Assembly: GCA_019055375.1 (NCBI GenBank)
Contig: JAHQIW010007172.1
Coordinates: 248,001 to 312,000 of the forward strand
Source of the DNA: Parelaphostrongylus tenuis
Taxonomy: Eukaryota; Nematoda; Chromadorea; Rhabditida; Metastrongylidae
Direction of reading: 5' to 3'
Length of the DNA: 64,000 nucleotides
Both the position numbers and the translations under genes were made by a program. The notes beneath the pieces are model-generated. The model was not told the DNA's origin and did no database searches. It saw only the letters and a program-made list of their open reading frames with translations. Each line of letters starts with the position of its first letter. Positions within the stretch are counted from its first letter, which is position 1. This document shows, one piece after another, positions 44,196-56,662 of the stretch.

Positions 44196-46500
44196 ATCTT
44201 CTTCCCTCGATCCATTATTGCTACACTTATTTCGTTAGCTCTAATAACACTAATAGTTTGTCAAAAAATATGATGTCACTTGAATACTTACTTTTTTATT
44301 CACTACTATTAAAAATTGTATGAGCAATTGATAAATCATTGTGTTTTGAAAACCGGGTCCCTTCAGCCACGACACTGTCAATCAGTGATAGTTACTCACT
44401 TACTTGGATACTTGAACGGTCCACCTTCACGAAATGCGCGGACTCCAGCACATTTCCTATGATAGTTTCCTTTGTGATCTAGCCAATAACGCAAGGTTGA
44501 TAATAAACATCATTTGGCTAACGTTTCGACGCCTTTACGGTGTTCAATGTGCCCCTTGAGATGATTCGCCTTGAACAGCAACAAAGAACAACAACGAGAG
44601 GACTTACAACTGCGGACAATCTGCTCAAGTAAACGAACGAAGACGTCAGAATGCTGACCCTATAAAGTTATAGTGAATCTCGTGGTATTACCTCAATCAT
44701 AAGAGGAACTGATGAATATTGCGATGTTAAATCACCAAGAGGTTGCTATAAAACATCATATTATGCCTGAACGTTTCAGCACCTTTGCATTTTTCTAGTT
44801 CAGTAATCGCAAACGTCCTGAGTGGCGTTCCCCTGAATTAAACATGCTATCGCGATATCGGGAGTGAGGATCGCGGCTGATCGGGTGTGATGCCTAACAG
44901 TCAGCAAAAAACCTTATGTAGCAGCACAGTCAGCCATAAAAAAGTAGGATATTACCAACACCGTGCTTCGAGACCTCATGAATCATCAACAGTTGATATC
45001 TGATCCGAATTACTGTATACTCGAAGCGTTTGCGTCGGAACTTTGCTTCACTAAAAAAAAATTTTCGAAAACATTTCTTTCAATAACCTGGCTCTACTAA
45101 ACAAGGTACTTTTCCCCTATGCGCACCCACATTCAAAAAAGCGTAGGGTTTACTCAAAGAATTTGAAATTATTCGATAGCACAGATTTCGAGAAATTTAT
45201 TAGTGCTTTTAGTTTCCTAAAAAAAAACTTTTTATTGCTCCACAACACTGAAACAATACTCGCATTTCACATGCGGAGCGAATACCTTGCACTGATATGT
45301 GGATGGATTTTCGCAATATTGAATTTAAGCCATAGCGCTCCAATAATCGCTCGATAGCATAATTTTCGGGAACTTTAGCAGTGTAATTCTTGAATAAAAA
45401 GGTTTGTCTACTAAACAGTGAGCACAAAATAAAATTATGTTTCACACTCGAGCACTTCCGGATAAACAATTCTTTTTTTCAGACTTTTAGTAATCAATCG
45501 ATAGCTGAAATCTCGACTATTTCAATGATGTATTAGGTTTTTAAAGAAAAAAATCTTTTTATGCGCTGTAGCAGTCAAGAGAAGATCGAGTTGCGCAACA
45601 AGTGGCCGCTTTTTGCAAATAATGCGGTGTGTTGCAATATCCTATCCACATACCGGAGCAAAAAGTGCGCGCTGAGCGCGAAACCTAGATTCTTATTTTG
45701 GTGCTGCAGCGTTTCAAAAGTCTTTCTCAAAAGCCAAATATGCGAATGAAATTTTGCGAGATGTGTGCTATCGAATGATTAGCAGAAGTCTGGAAAAAAA
45801 GCTTTATTCGACAAAAACAATTCATTGTGAAATAGATTTTTAATCTCACTGTTACAGCGAAAATTAAGGCCGTTTATGAAATTAAGTACACTGCCGAGAT
45901 CGTCAAGATGTAGGCAGCTGAGTCACGATCAGTTCGTTGAAAACAAGAAGTAGCAAATCTTCAAAATGATTAGCTTGTCAGGTAGACGGAAGTTGCCAAA
46001 AAATGAGACTTTCTTGAAATTTTGGAATACTTCACATTGCCCATAGGCACATATCTTTGTCATAAGACTGCACATTGGCGTTCCGCAAAGGGTAGTTGAT
46101 TACTTGTACTGAATAAAATGGTCGATAACTGTGTTTTTCACGGCTTTCCTCTTTATGCGTTTTCATCACGTGATGTAGCCTAAGCTTCTTGTGCTGCGTT
46201 CATTCCGATTGTTATGAGACAATCAAGAATCAGATGTCGTCTCTGATTGAATAAGTGCATTACCATCGACCGTGCATAATGCTGAATATATCAATTACAC
46301 GGATATACAGTCTTGTTACTGGCACACTCAATTTTTGATTTATTTCATGCAGTATGAATCTTGTTGTAGCAAAGGAATGGAATGCGTTTTTCAAACATTA
46401 AAATATTGCACGGAAACTGTTTATTTTCTTGCAACGACAAAATTCTCAAGTTTGCTTAATTAAACTGCTTATTACAATAATATTACGATGATGTGTGACG
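44196..46500 (+). other. 3' flank of sre copy 2 and AT-rich repeats
   Basis: 44205-44760 is collinear with the 3' flank of copy 1. 45030-45860 contains fold-back repeat sequence (GTGCTATCGAATGATTAGCA near 45766; CAATCGATAGCTG near 45496 in the opposite sense). No gene supported. Confidence 0.4.
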
Positions 46501-47284
46501 CTACGAAAGTGGTTAGAAGTGTCCTGCTACGTATATGGCGTATATGATTTGAGGTTTCCTACCGCCCATTTAATTGGAGGTGAATATTTGTGACCATAGT
46601 TTTCTGAAGAAATGAAAATACTGATTTGTTCATCGGTATGTTTTAGAGTATGTTCATAGTTCATAGTCTTCAATCACTCTCACAGAACTATGGGTGGAAT
46701 GAAATATATGGGTTATTTCGTAAGCTCAGATAATTTATCCTCTGTATGCGTCATACAATAGAATGAATTTGAGAATTTGTTGTTCTTAATTGATGTCGGG
46801 CGAGTTGAGTTGCCCTAAAATCCTAACATAGCCGTCTTATCCTTCTTAAAATGAACTCTTACATCGTAGTTACAATGAAAGCTTCGCAAATGAGGCTGGT
46901 ACCAATCTTAGACTTCGGATGAATGATTGACTTGCTGAATCATCACCATTCTCGTGATGTATGGCATCATTACCACTGAGCTACCTAATCTCCCATTAAA
47001 CTAAAATTATTTGCTCACTTATGATGTAGTTCCTAATTAACTTACTTCGTACATATTAGATATGTATGAATAGAAGGTAGGCAGTGTATTATTCAGAAGC
47101 ATTGATGAAATAGTTTGCTCGGCATAGGGTGGATACATTTTTATCGCTATGTGAACTGAAAGTGCTCTTTTCTTGATGTTACGTAAATGAAGTTTCGCTA
47201 ACAATTCACTTTTATCACTGCGTCTTATGACAACGCGATCTATTTCATCATCAATTCAATTCATGAAAATACTTTCAAGAGTGC

Positions 47285-47435
47285 ATTAGAGCGAAAAGAA
47301 GCATAAAGTCCTCAGCGCTGATTAATTCCTGAAGGATCCGTATGCATTCATCTTTAATTTTTACCTCCTATTGAGGTCATTGATGCATATCTGGCCTCTA
47401 CAATAACACGCAGTGGCATAGCGACCTATCAAGAC
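47285..47435 (-). repeat. SINE family A fragment
   Basis: Matches the tail half of the 4083 copy (GATTAATTCCTGA, GCATTCATCTTTAATTTTTA, GATGCATATCTGGCCTCTAC). The tRNA head is missing. Confidence 0.55.
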
Positions 47436-47817
47436 AGTATTTGATTATGAATAAGCTATAAATATGTGGTTGACAATAAACATCTTCAACCAACTTTCAT
47501 TGTTTTCATCTTCAGAAGCAATAGTACGAGTTCATAGTACACACTCACTCTTCCTCGAGTTGCTGTTCTTCGCTGTCGTTCTGATCATTTCTTCGGTGGG
47601 CCAACGCTTGGGCAATGAACTCATTGGACGATGTCCTTATATAAGGGATGCTTGTTATGCTAACTACCCAAGGAAAATGACTCGTATTTCCGTGCAATCT
47701 ATTCTACGTTAATTGGTATCATTATCAGGTATCAGAGAGCGTAATATGGAAACTACAATGATACTACTTTTAAATCCATGTTTTATTGAAAATCACAGCT
47801 TAGCTGGACATACCGTA

Positions 47818-47870
47818 TGACACCGTGCACTATCAGAGCCTCGAAACCCAAATGGCACCTATAAGTGCCA
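47818..47870 (+). ncRNA. Degenerate hammerhead ribozyme relic
   Basis: GACACCGTGCACTATCAGAG, then TCGAAACCC, and GGCACCTATAAGTGCC. The order and the TATAAGTGCC end match other copies but the core is destroyed. Confidence 0.3.
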
Positions 47871-48814
47871 TGAAAGTTTTGCACATTTTACATTGCTGAG
47901 TAAGTCTATAAAATCTTACCACCACTAAGGCGGTTGTATAAAAATAGTTCCATCTGATGTATAAGTGCCATCGATCTCAAACTCTCACGCCGCGCGTCAG
48001 AATTCTCAACGGCGCACCCAGCAATGTAAATGTGGGAGGTTTTCCGGTAAATTTAAGTTTCAAAAGGACATTATCACTAATGAATGATATGCTGTCATAG
48101 AATAGACTCTTATAAAGGCTGTTTTATAGTATAAAGAACGCTAATATCAAAATGACGCTCTATACATCAACAGTAAAAGCACATTCCACGAAAGTTACAT
48201 ATTCTAAACGGTTTATGAAACATTCTCTTACATTTGTCTCTTCCTATAGTTTATGTTTTTGTAATCGCGTGATAGCCTGAGGTGTTCCAGTTTTGATGTG
48301 AACTTGGTTTATAAAACGACAACCTTCATACTGCGTTTTACTTACAGAAGGGAATAACCTTTCTCGAGTGCGTAATTCCAACTTCACGGTGGATTTTTTT
48401 ATATATGTAGAAAAATTTTGACGCTAAGCGAGCTTTATCGCTAAGAAAAAAAGATGTTGTTGAATTATTTTATATAATTGTATTTTTAAAGGAAAAAAGG
48501 CCCAGTTCTCTCAAAGAATTCCACTTCTTGCTACGAATTATGTGGAATGTACTCATGTTTCCTTGGCTTTTTCCCGGAAAGGAGCCTTTTCGCTGGACTG
48601 TTAATAATCATTCGACAACTTCAGTGATTTTGACACTAAATTTGTTTTGCGAAGAAATCTGAAGAAATAAAATGGTAAGGCATGTAAGACCAATGCGCAT
48701 AACCAACGATAAAGGTTATAACAATGAGTAATGTTCATGTCGGAGTAGAAGTGGATAACACAAGAAGCTATCACCCATGTAAAATTAGTACAATGTTAAT
48801 ACTATCGCGTTGTG

Positions 48815-49066
48815 ACTTTCTTATCAGTGTCCGTATACATTTTCTTACTCTGCGAATCCCAATATCTCTAAAATTTAACGTTTCTTCGTCTTTTTCTCGA
48901 ACGTCGTAAAATACTGGCTGAGTACTACTCACTTCAATCTCAAAGATGATCTAGCTGTGGCGTTCATAGGGCGTTCGTTGTTGGCTGCCGGAAGGTGTTG
49001 AGGGTGAAATTCGGTCCCACGCGCGCCGTGATGAGCGCGAAACCACTCGACCACGGCGTCCATAGA
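48815..49066 (-). repeat. SINE family C copy
   Basis: The minus-strand head is GACGCCGTGGTCGAGTGGTT. The body includes CCGGCAGCCAACAACGAA and CGCCACAGCTAGATCATC. A 3' part with TTTTACGACGTTCGAGAAAA is shared with the 13695 copy. Confidence 0.65.
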
Positions 49067-51850
49067 GCAAAGCCTCTTCTACAGTTCTATAATATTTCAA
49101 CTCCTATAGTCTTCTCATGATAAAAAGTTGTATCTGGCAGTTGATGAAGTGATATCGTGATGCAATATGCAGTATTATTTTTGACCAACAACTCAGTTTT
49201 CTAGTTGGTTTGGCATCTTTCAACCAAAACATAGTCACTAAAGTCTTCTTTGTTATATTTGCTCCTTAACTGACACTAAACCACTTTAATTGGTGACAAA
49301 AATCTATGTTTGTCAGAAATTATCACATTCATAGTGGTAAAGCTGAGCTCGCAGCGCAATGCAACCGCCTGTCACGTGAGAAATTAACTGGGATTCGAGA
49401 GGTTGAATTATTTCAATTATCAACAAACAAAGTCATCGGTCCTGATATTCAAAGACGAATGTTCTACCAATGTAGTGAGATGGATAACTTAAAACGGTTT
49501 ATATTTATAGTCCACGTGCAGTACCAGGCTAAGTAAAGGCTTCCATCACAGGCGCCTTGAATAAAATTTCGGCACTTTTCCGTTATCCGCGCTCTGTTTC
49601 GAGCCTTCTAGAGAAGTTTGATTTCCAGTCGTCTTTAATGTCTGAATATCCATTCGATAGCTCTAATTAAAAGAATTTGAATGGTCTATTTCATTTCTGA
49701 AAAGCTTCATTATTACACTGAAAGAGCAAAATTAAGTTTGTTTCTCATTCGAACATTTCTCGCTGATCAAAACGTTTTCTTAAGAGCATCAGCAACCAAT
49801 GAATAGAACAAATCTTAAAGATTCCAAAGATGTTTTTGATTTATGAAACTGACTCATTGGTGCGCTACAACAGCCAAAAGAAAATTTGGTTTCGCAAAAC
49901 TGAAATACTCCTATTATCCCCGCCGTTTTGTGGAATCTTCAGAAAAGCGTGGCCTTTTTCTCTCCTGCAACAACTATCTAATAGAGCAAACCTCAGAGAT
50001 TTAATTAGTGCATCTTACTTCCAATGCGGTTACATTATTACGCTACAAGAGTATATATAGAGTTTGTCACTGACGTATTCCTCGTTGGATAAAGCTTTTC
50101 CTATAGGCTACAAGCTACGGTTAGATGGCCGAAATCTTGCCGATTGTGACAGTGTCCTTGGTTTGTTAAGAGGATTTTTTATTGTGCTGTAGCTGGCAAA
50201 AGAATTTCAAGTCACGCGCACCGCGACGTCGGCTTCAAGCCATCAAGGTTTTGAGATATACGGATGAAATTTTGCCATATTGGCGTCAAGCCAGCATATT
50301 TTTACCTGTATATGAACAAGATTCCGCAACAAGCGGTACCTGTTCACGGCAGATCGTTTGCCTTTTAATTTGTTTTCTGCTGTTTTTCATCAAGTTCCTT
50401 CAATTATGAGCCTTTATGCTTTACGAAGTACTGAAAAAGGCGCAGTCATGTCCCTACAAAAAACATGGCGTGTTACAACTCGAAAGTCAGCGCAAGGAAG
50501 ATTATCAAATGAAGCTTGACTGCTGCCCACTTACTTTTCTTGCGATATCACAAGCATGCTTCATAGCAAAGAAAAAGCCTCTTCTGTCAAAACACCTTGC
50601 TCACCGAGTGCAAAACTCAATTTTCTTTTGGCCTTTGTGGCTCATTAGGAAGCCTGTTTTGAAATTGAAGACATTATCGAAACTTTTGACATTTGTTCTA
50701 TCGAGTAGTTAACAAAAGCTCAAAGAAACAGCTTTGATCAGCGAGAAATGTTTGAATGGAAGACAAAGTTTTATTTTTGCTCTTTCAGCACAACGATAAC
50801 TTGCTTAAAAAATGTTTTTTCAAAGTCCCTTAATATCTAAGCTATCAAATGATTAGTTATCAAATGGTTAAATGATTACGTGGATGATTTTTTGATCACT
50901 GAAAACAATAAAAAACTACCTTTTTCCTGAAGGGTCGAAGCAGAACGCAGCTAATCCAAGTAATCCAGTTTTGCGAAGCTCAATCTCCTTTTGCCTGTTA
51001 CAGCGCACTACGAAGTCTTTTTCAAAAACCAAAAGCACCATTGGAATTCCCAAGACTTGATCTACCGAATGGTTGTTATGACTTTTTAGAAAAAGCTTGG
51101 AACAGCGAGAAATGTTTGGATGAGAAACAAAAATAAATTTCTGCTCTTTCGGCTCAGTAGTTAAGCCTTTTTCAAAAATAATACCACGCCATTCGAACTC
51201 CTTTGATTTATGCTATAGAACAACTGTTTAAGCATCAAAAATGCCCTAAAATTGCACTTTTTTTAGGGGTCGAAACAGGGCACAGATGATCATTAAAATT
51301 CCTATCTATTGCCTGATTGGTGTTTCGCGCAAAAATTCCCCACAGATGCCAACGATGAACCATAATGGAAGAACGAACGACTGTGTTCAGTCGACTCGAA
51401 TTATCGGCTACAAAGAAGATGAAGGCTAAGACGTCGAGACATCAGCTGAAAAACATTTACCTACAGCCTCATGATATATCTCAAAAAGAACTATTAATAG
51501 TTAGTGATGCCGAGGTTAGAGAGAAGTTTGTTTTCCAACTATAGTTTTCAATCAGCAAAAATCACACAAACTTTTTGCCAACCTGATGTAATAAGAAGTT
51601 AAACTTTTGTGATCAACATTAGTCGGAAATCTCCGGCAGTTAAGAATAATGAAGGTCCTGACTTAGTGGTAAAGTGATCCACCTACATTACCTGCTGTTC
51701 CGTTGATCGCCTAGTTGCTGGAGCGAGCACAATCACAGCTTCCGAACATACTGTTTTATCATGTGCAAGGGTAGTTCAAGGGAGCCCTACCGTTGTAAAA
51801 ATTCGTTAAGCATCGCGCAATTCTCCGAGGTTTTTCGCGAAAATTGCAAA
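49067..51850. other. AT-rich dispersed repeat block
   Basis: No gene is supported. Repeated words such as GAGAAATGTTTG(G/A)ATG (50745, 51108), GCTATCAAATGATTA (50848) and CATTCGATAGCTC (49650) occur in both orientations, consistent with overlapping decayed fold-back elements. ORFs at 49306-49536 and 50416-50712 show no domain. Confidence 0.4.
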
Positions 51851-53000
51851 ACTATCGAGCTGAAGGTCTCTGTTGTACTTTTGGCGACTTAAGAAATCGA
51901 CAACATCTCAAATTGGTAACAACTCTCGCCCAATGGGTGTCGCTAAAGCGTACACGAGTTCTCGGCCCAATCGATCCTTCATAAACGGGTACAACGTCGG
52001 TTTTTTCACCTTGCTCAGGCAGTGACCACGAGAGTCCTTGATGTTGATTTTTTGCACAGTTATGATCTCCAGCCATCTAGAGACCGTGGACCCACGGCCT
52101 CTGCATTTCCATCTGACAGCTCTGAACAGTCCGCTTCCTTTCTGCATGTCTAACTCCGACGTGATTGTTAGAGAAAAAAGTAAAGGAAGATCTTATTGCT
52201 GAGCATTGTTGGGGTGAAAAGCACAGGAAGTGAGCAGACGTCCAGAGTTGCAAATGGAGAGCAGAAGCGGGGTCGCGGTGGACGGGAGTAAGTTGCAGGT
52301 CTTACGGGGTTCTTTCTCATCTTGTGTAACGTTTCAACTCTGTCCCGCTGTCTCTGTGAATGGCTTCGGAGTGGTCAGTCACCCCACCGGTTGTCCTGTC
52401 TTCGGGTCAGTTAGTGTTGAAACCATTCCTGTGTCTCACTGTCGATCGTATCTCTCGGATACCATGGTGTATATGTCTTCTTATTACTGCAGCTTGTTGC
52501 TCTGCAACTTACAACACTGTTGTGCCTGGTCCGTGGGGTGCAAGACCTTACTGCCGAAGCCAGACACGAGCGTTTGAGCCCGCTCCCATGATTTCCACTT
52601 GATGTTGTCCGTCGCATGATGCTTTAGCAGATGGCATCGACTAAATTTGCAGGGATAGCATCCCCTGTCGCACCTCTTCCCCGCCGCCGTTCCTGTCGTC
52701 CTCGCCGCGTTGGTTGTCCCCTTTTTCCTGATCGCCGCTGCATGACTTGATCAGCATTACACAGGCACGCAGCCAGACAGCGCCCCTGGCCACAACTCTC
52801 GTTTAGCAGCCCTCTCACACAAGTATGTGAAACCTCGTCTAATGACCAGATATTTCCGTCGACTCGCTCTACCCCCCCTTTACCTGACGCAGTATCTCAC
52901 ACTTTCTCGTCCCTTCCATGTCGACGTTCCCATTGTCGACCACAACTTCAACGCAGGTCCCCTCACCAGATATCAGAACCTAGACACATGACATGTATTG
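51850..53000. other. GC-richer block of unknown nature
   Basis: Base composition is clearly higher in G and C than the neighbours, with overlapping ORFs on both strands (52230-52577 plus; 51852-52147 and 52411-52818 minus). The minus reading near 52640-52740 is Arg-rich (RRGRQERRRGRG). No domain recognised. A decayed retroelement gag region or transferred sequence are possibilities I cannot distinguish. Confidence 0.35.
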
Positions 53001-54412
53001 GATATTCTCGATCTCCGCGAAGTCTAACCCAGGTTCATTAAATGTTAGTACGTTCCTATTTAATTTTTTTATATTACCAGATAGCACGGAATAGAGATAA
53101 TGACCTTACTTTAAGGAGAAAAAGAAGGAGAATGGTGGTCGGGATGATTGCAAATCTGCAATCTTAGCGGTAACCGAGCTAAAGTGCTCCAGTATGTTAG
53201 TTGACAGATTGCGAGAGAGTGTTCAGAGAGTACATCTATCTCGGGACTCTCACTCCGAGAAAGAACTGACTCAGAATGAAAAGTCCAGATTTCGTGGATG
53301 GAGTACTCATGCAACGAATAAGATGCAAGAAATGCCGCGAATTCGCACAACAAGTGTGAGAACGAGTCATGTAGATGTAAATGAGTGATTAGGAGTGAAT
53401 ATGATTTTCTCCTAATGTAGGATCTGCTTAACTACACTTTGAAAATCATATATGACGAGGGGATTGGCTGTGTCATAGTTTACATTACCTAATTTTGCAG
53501 CAGTCTTGACGTTGAACAATAATGCTGCTGAAGCAATTCTATCCGATATCACCATGCATGGATTACTGTCACGAGCAACGCTCCATGTGATCCATAAGGT
53601 CCATAATAAGGTCCATGTGGACTTGAAGTAATGCATGGCTCTGTAAATTTGTCAGAGTCTGTATTAGTGACTGCCAAAGAACTTGCACAATTCTAGGAAT
53701 TTCTCTAAGGTGGTGCAAAGATTTTGTTAGTCATCGAAAAAATTTGGTTGAAGAGCCTCCTCTTCTGCACTTATTCAATGCATACATTTTAATCTAATTT
53801 TGTATAGGGCTTTGTTGCGAAAAAGACCATATCAATACCCTTACTTTTGCACAGTTAGGTAAGTTTTTGCGACTGCATGAAATTTTAGAAAAGAAACTAA
53901 ACTAAGAAATTTTAAGTTACAGATTAGAGATCAGTTATTCTGCTAATCGTTTCTTTTCATTCAGTTCGAATCCGTACATTCATTGTTCACGAAGGTGTTT
54001 GATGAGTGCGGATTTCGCTTATTTCGTGGAGATTTTTGTCTTGTTAATAAGTGACAGTGAAAAGAATAACACTGTGAGAACGAATCAGTAAAATGTCATA
54101 AATAAGCGACGGTGCATACTAATAGGTAGTTTTCCATGAAGTCGAAGAATAGGTATTCCGCGGCGTCAATATGGAAAGTCAACCATTTCTAGAGAGAGTG
54201 AGTTCTTATCAGATAAATCTATCACCAACTCGCCAGTCGCGGGTGGATAATGTGGTCAGTTAAAGAATCGTGGTGTCAAAAGATTGTGAGTCTTATCGAG
54301 CATCTTTTGCTAACACCGTGTTATCCGCGTTCGAAAAACGAATTATAACAAACTGCTGAGTGAATATTTGCATGGTGGCACTTCAGAGCGCTTTAATTCC
54401 TCCATAATTCAC
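53000..54412. other. No supported gene
   Basis: Short ORFs only (53194-53388 plus is basic and Ser/Thr-rich). I did not find TM1-TM3 exons for sre copy 3 here or elsewhere between 44.2 and 54.4 kb. Confidence 0.35.
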
Positions 54413-54541
54413 CTTGGTTTCGTCTGCGGGGCTTCGATTTTTTTATTCTATTTGCGATGTGATGTCTAACGTGAAGATCCACAAACTACGCTCGTAATCG
54501 TCATTTCCGCACTAGCAGGAATAAATTTGACGGGTATGATG
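54413..54541 (+). pseudogene. sre copy 3 exon 4 with in-frame stop and lost acceptor
   Basis: Aligns over 129 nt with copy 1 exon 4, starting LGFVCGASIFLFYLRCDV and then TAA. The donor is GTGGGC. The base pair before the exon is AC instead of AG. Confidence 0.75.
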
Positions 54542-55173
54542 GTGGGCTCTGTTCTTCTCTCTTTTATTTCCCTTCTCTCTCTTCCTCCTCCTTTTTTTTC
54601 TTTCTTTTCCGTTTTACGCTTCTTGGAGATTTCCTTCTTTGATAAGTATTTGTTTTACAAAATCAGTGTAAAACTCGAAACTGTACAAATAGTAATGTAG
54701 ATCGTCTCATCTGTGTGTGTGTTATTTTCACTCACATATGGAGATTCTGCTGGAACGATGTCGGCAGCATTTGCTGGGTGTTACTGGGCGTTTCTTGCAA
54801 CCGTCAACTACCCTAGTTTCCGGAGACGGATGTCATACATGATTCATGCGCTCCAGCTCAAACTTGGACAGAGTGAGTCATGTGTGATTCATTGTGTAGG
54901 CGGACGATGTAATAGTAGGCGGTACCCTATGCTCTATATCATTGTCAAATCCTAATGAATAAATTCGTCCTAAAAATTGTATTAACTTCGCTCTTACCGA
55001 GGGAAATAAGAGTAAGCCATCTGTAGACTACTGAGGCGTATAACTACAATACATAGTAAAAGTGCAATGAAGGACTAGCACAGGAATCTAGCAGACATGA
55101 TAATATTACTGTAACAAGTGGGAATTGTTCGAGAAGCTACTAACTAGTTGGCTATAATAAGCAAAAGTTACAG
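54542..55173 (+). other. Intron 4 of sre copy 3, with exon-like ORF
   Basis: An ORF at 54713-54955 contains a hydrophobic run (MSAAFAGCYWAFLATVNY) followed by PSFRRRMSYMIHALQ and a consensus donor A-GTGAGT at about 54870. Family not recognised. It may be a captured exon or chance. Confidence 0.3.
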
Positions 55174-56662
55174 TTGTTACGCATAACCCAGCGTTTCCCA
55201 CAGCAGCATCTGAACAATGACGATCGTGCACTCTCAGAGAGCTACCAGTGTCATAAGAACCTGAGTACTGTGTGACTCATCTTACGCGTGTACGTGATGC
55301 TGTTCACTACCACGCTTTGTCAGTTTATGTTCCGTTACTACGCTTTCAGTTTATGTTCCGCTACTACTTCTCCAAAAGGATTCAGTACCATAGACCACAT
55401 CCACTCGATTACAAGACTCATTGAAGTTTCACGAGAGTACAAGCAACCACTCTGTCTCACTTTCATCAATCTGAACAAAGCCTTTGATTCAGTGGAAACA
55501 GAAGCGGTTATAGAGGCTCTGGATAACCAGGGCGTCCCTACTCGGTACATAATGATTCTTCGTGAGCTTTACAAAGATTTCATGACCAAATTATTTCCAT
55601 TCTACAACAATATCACCATTGACATAAGAAGAGGGGTTCGATAAGGCGATACAATTTCGCCAAAACAATTCACTGCCACCCTGCAAAACGTCATGCGAAA
55701 ATTAGAATGGGACGAGATGGGAGTGAAAATTGACGGTCGACAATTAAACCATCTTTGCTTTGCTGACGATATCGTTCTCACAACACCAAACATCAGTCAA
55801 GCGGAACGAATGTTGACCGATTTCGATAACGCCTGTGGAAAGATTGGTCCTCATCTGAATCTAACGAAAACAATGTTCATGAGGAAAGGATGGGCTTCGA
55901 ATGCCCCATTCACGCTCAACAGAACGACAATCTCCGAATGCTCCAGTTACGTCTATTTAGGTTGTGAAATCAACATGATGAACGACCTAGTTCCAGAGTT
56001 GAGCAGGAGGAAACGAGCGGCTTGGGGAACGTTTAAGAGCATCGAAGATGTAGTGAAGAGGACAAATAACATCCGACTCCGTGCCCATCTTTTCGACTCG
56101 ACAATTATCCCTGCCCTAACGTATGCAGCAGAAACCTGGTCGCTACGTAAGCAGGATGAAAGATCACTTGAAGTTATCGAACGCGCAGTCGAAAGGTCGA
56201 TGCTAGGAGTCTAACGTATCTCGCAAATGAGAGAAAGGATCCGATGTTCCGACCTACGTCAACGATCGAAAAATAGAAACGCCATTCTACACGCCAGGAT
56301 ATCGAAAATAAGGTGGGCCGGACACGTGATGCGCTTTAACGACAACCGATGGACTAGAGCCGTTACCGACTGGATTCCTCGGGACGTCAAGCGCTCTAAA
56401 GGAAGACCACTGACCCGTTGGTCCGATTTCTTCACGAAAGCGATGGAAGAAAGATATGATGCTCAGCGAATCCCTAGAGCGAGGAGGACCCACTGGGCTA
56501 CTCTTGCACGCGACAGGGAAAAATGGAAAAGTTGCTGGTACCGCGCTCGAGTCACTCGACGATCAACGGGACGACGGGTGATACAGGTGATGCTACTTCT
56601 CCTATGCTCGCTCTCGGTATGGCTCCTTTATGTTGCGCATTCTTATTTATCTGAACATTGTG
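55174..56662 (+). pseudogene. sre copy 3 exon 5, split by RTE
   Basis: Left part 55174-55373 reads LLRITQRFPQQHLNNDDR, then SYQCHKNLSTV and TGA, then TM6. Right part 56593-56662 reads YARSRYGSFMLRILIYLNIV before GTCAGT. Between them is the retrotransposon. The parts rejoin at the 10-bp repeat CTACTTCTCC. Confidence 0.8.
55374..56592 (+). mobile_element. RTE-type non-LTR retrotransposon, 5'-truncated
   Basis: Reverse transcriptase from the fingers/palm through the C-terminal domain. Recognisable motifs are TFINLNKAFDSVE (motif A), GVR-stop-GDTISP where the family has Q, HLCFADDIVLT (catalytic box, 55755-55785), YVYLGCEINMMNDL, and RWAGHVMRFNDNRWTRAVTD near the C-terminus. Two nonsense codons (55642-55644, 56212-56214) kill it. 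It begins inside the RT domain, as usual for 5' truncation by target-primed reverse transcription, and ends soon after the ORF with GGTGATACAGGTGATG. Target-site duplication CTACTTCTCC at 55364-55373 and 56593-56602. Confidence 0.9.

Larger units (their letters stand above)
46500..48814. other. No supported gene; repeat relics
   Basis: Contains a minus-strand tRNA-like head GGTAGCTCAGTGGTAATGAT (46960-46985) without a good B box, a SINE-A fragment (47285-47435) and a degenerate HHR (47818-47870). An ORF at 47464-47712 has a hydrophobic stretch after a TTCAG but no clear match to the TM1 exon. Confidence 0.35.

Noticed and set aside
46935..47000. tRNA-like sequence with a perfect A box
   Set aside because: No convincing B box or acceptor stem on the minus strand.
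47464..47712. Possible TM1 exon for sre copy 3
   Set aside because: It follows a TTCAG and contains LFLELLFFAVVLIISS, but nucleotide similarity to 30259-30437 is limited to a few short words and no TM2 or TM3 exon follows.
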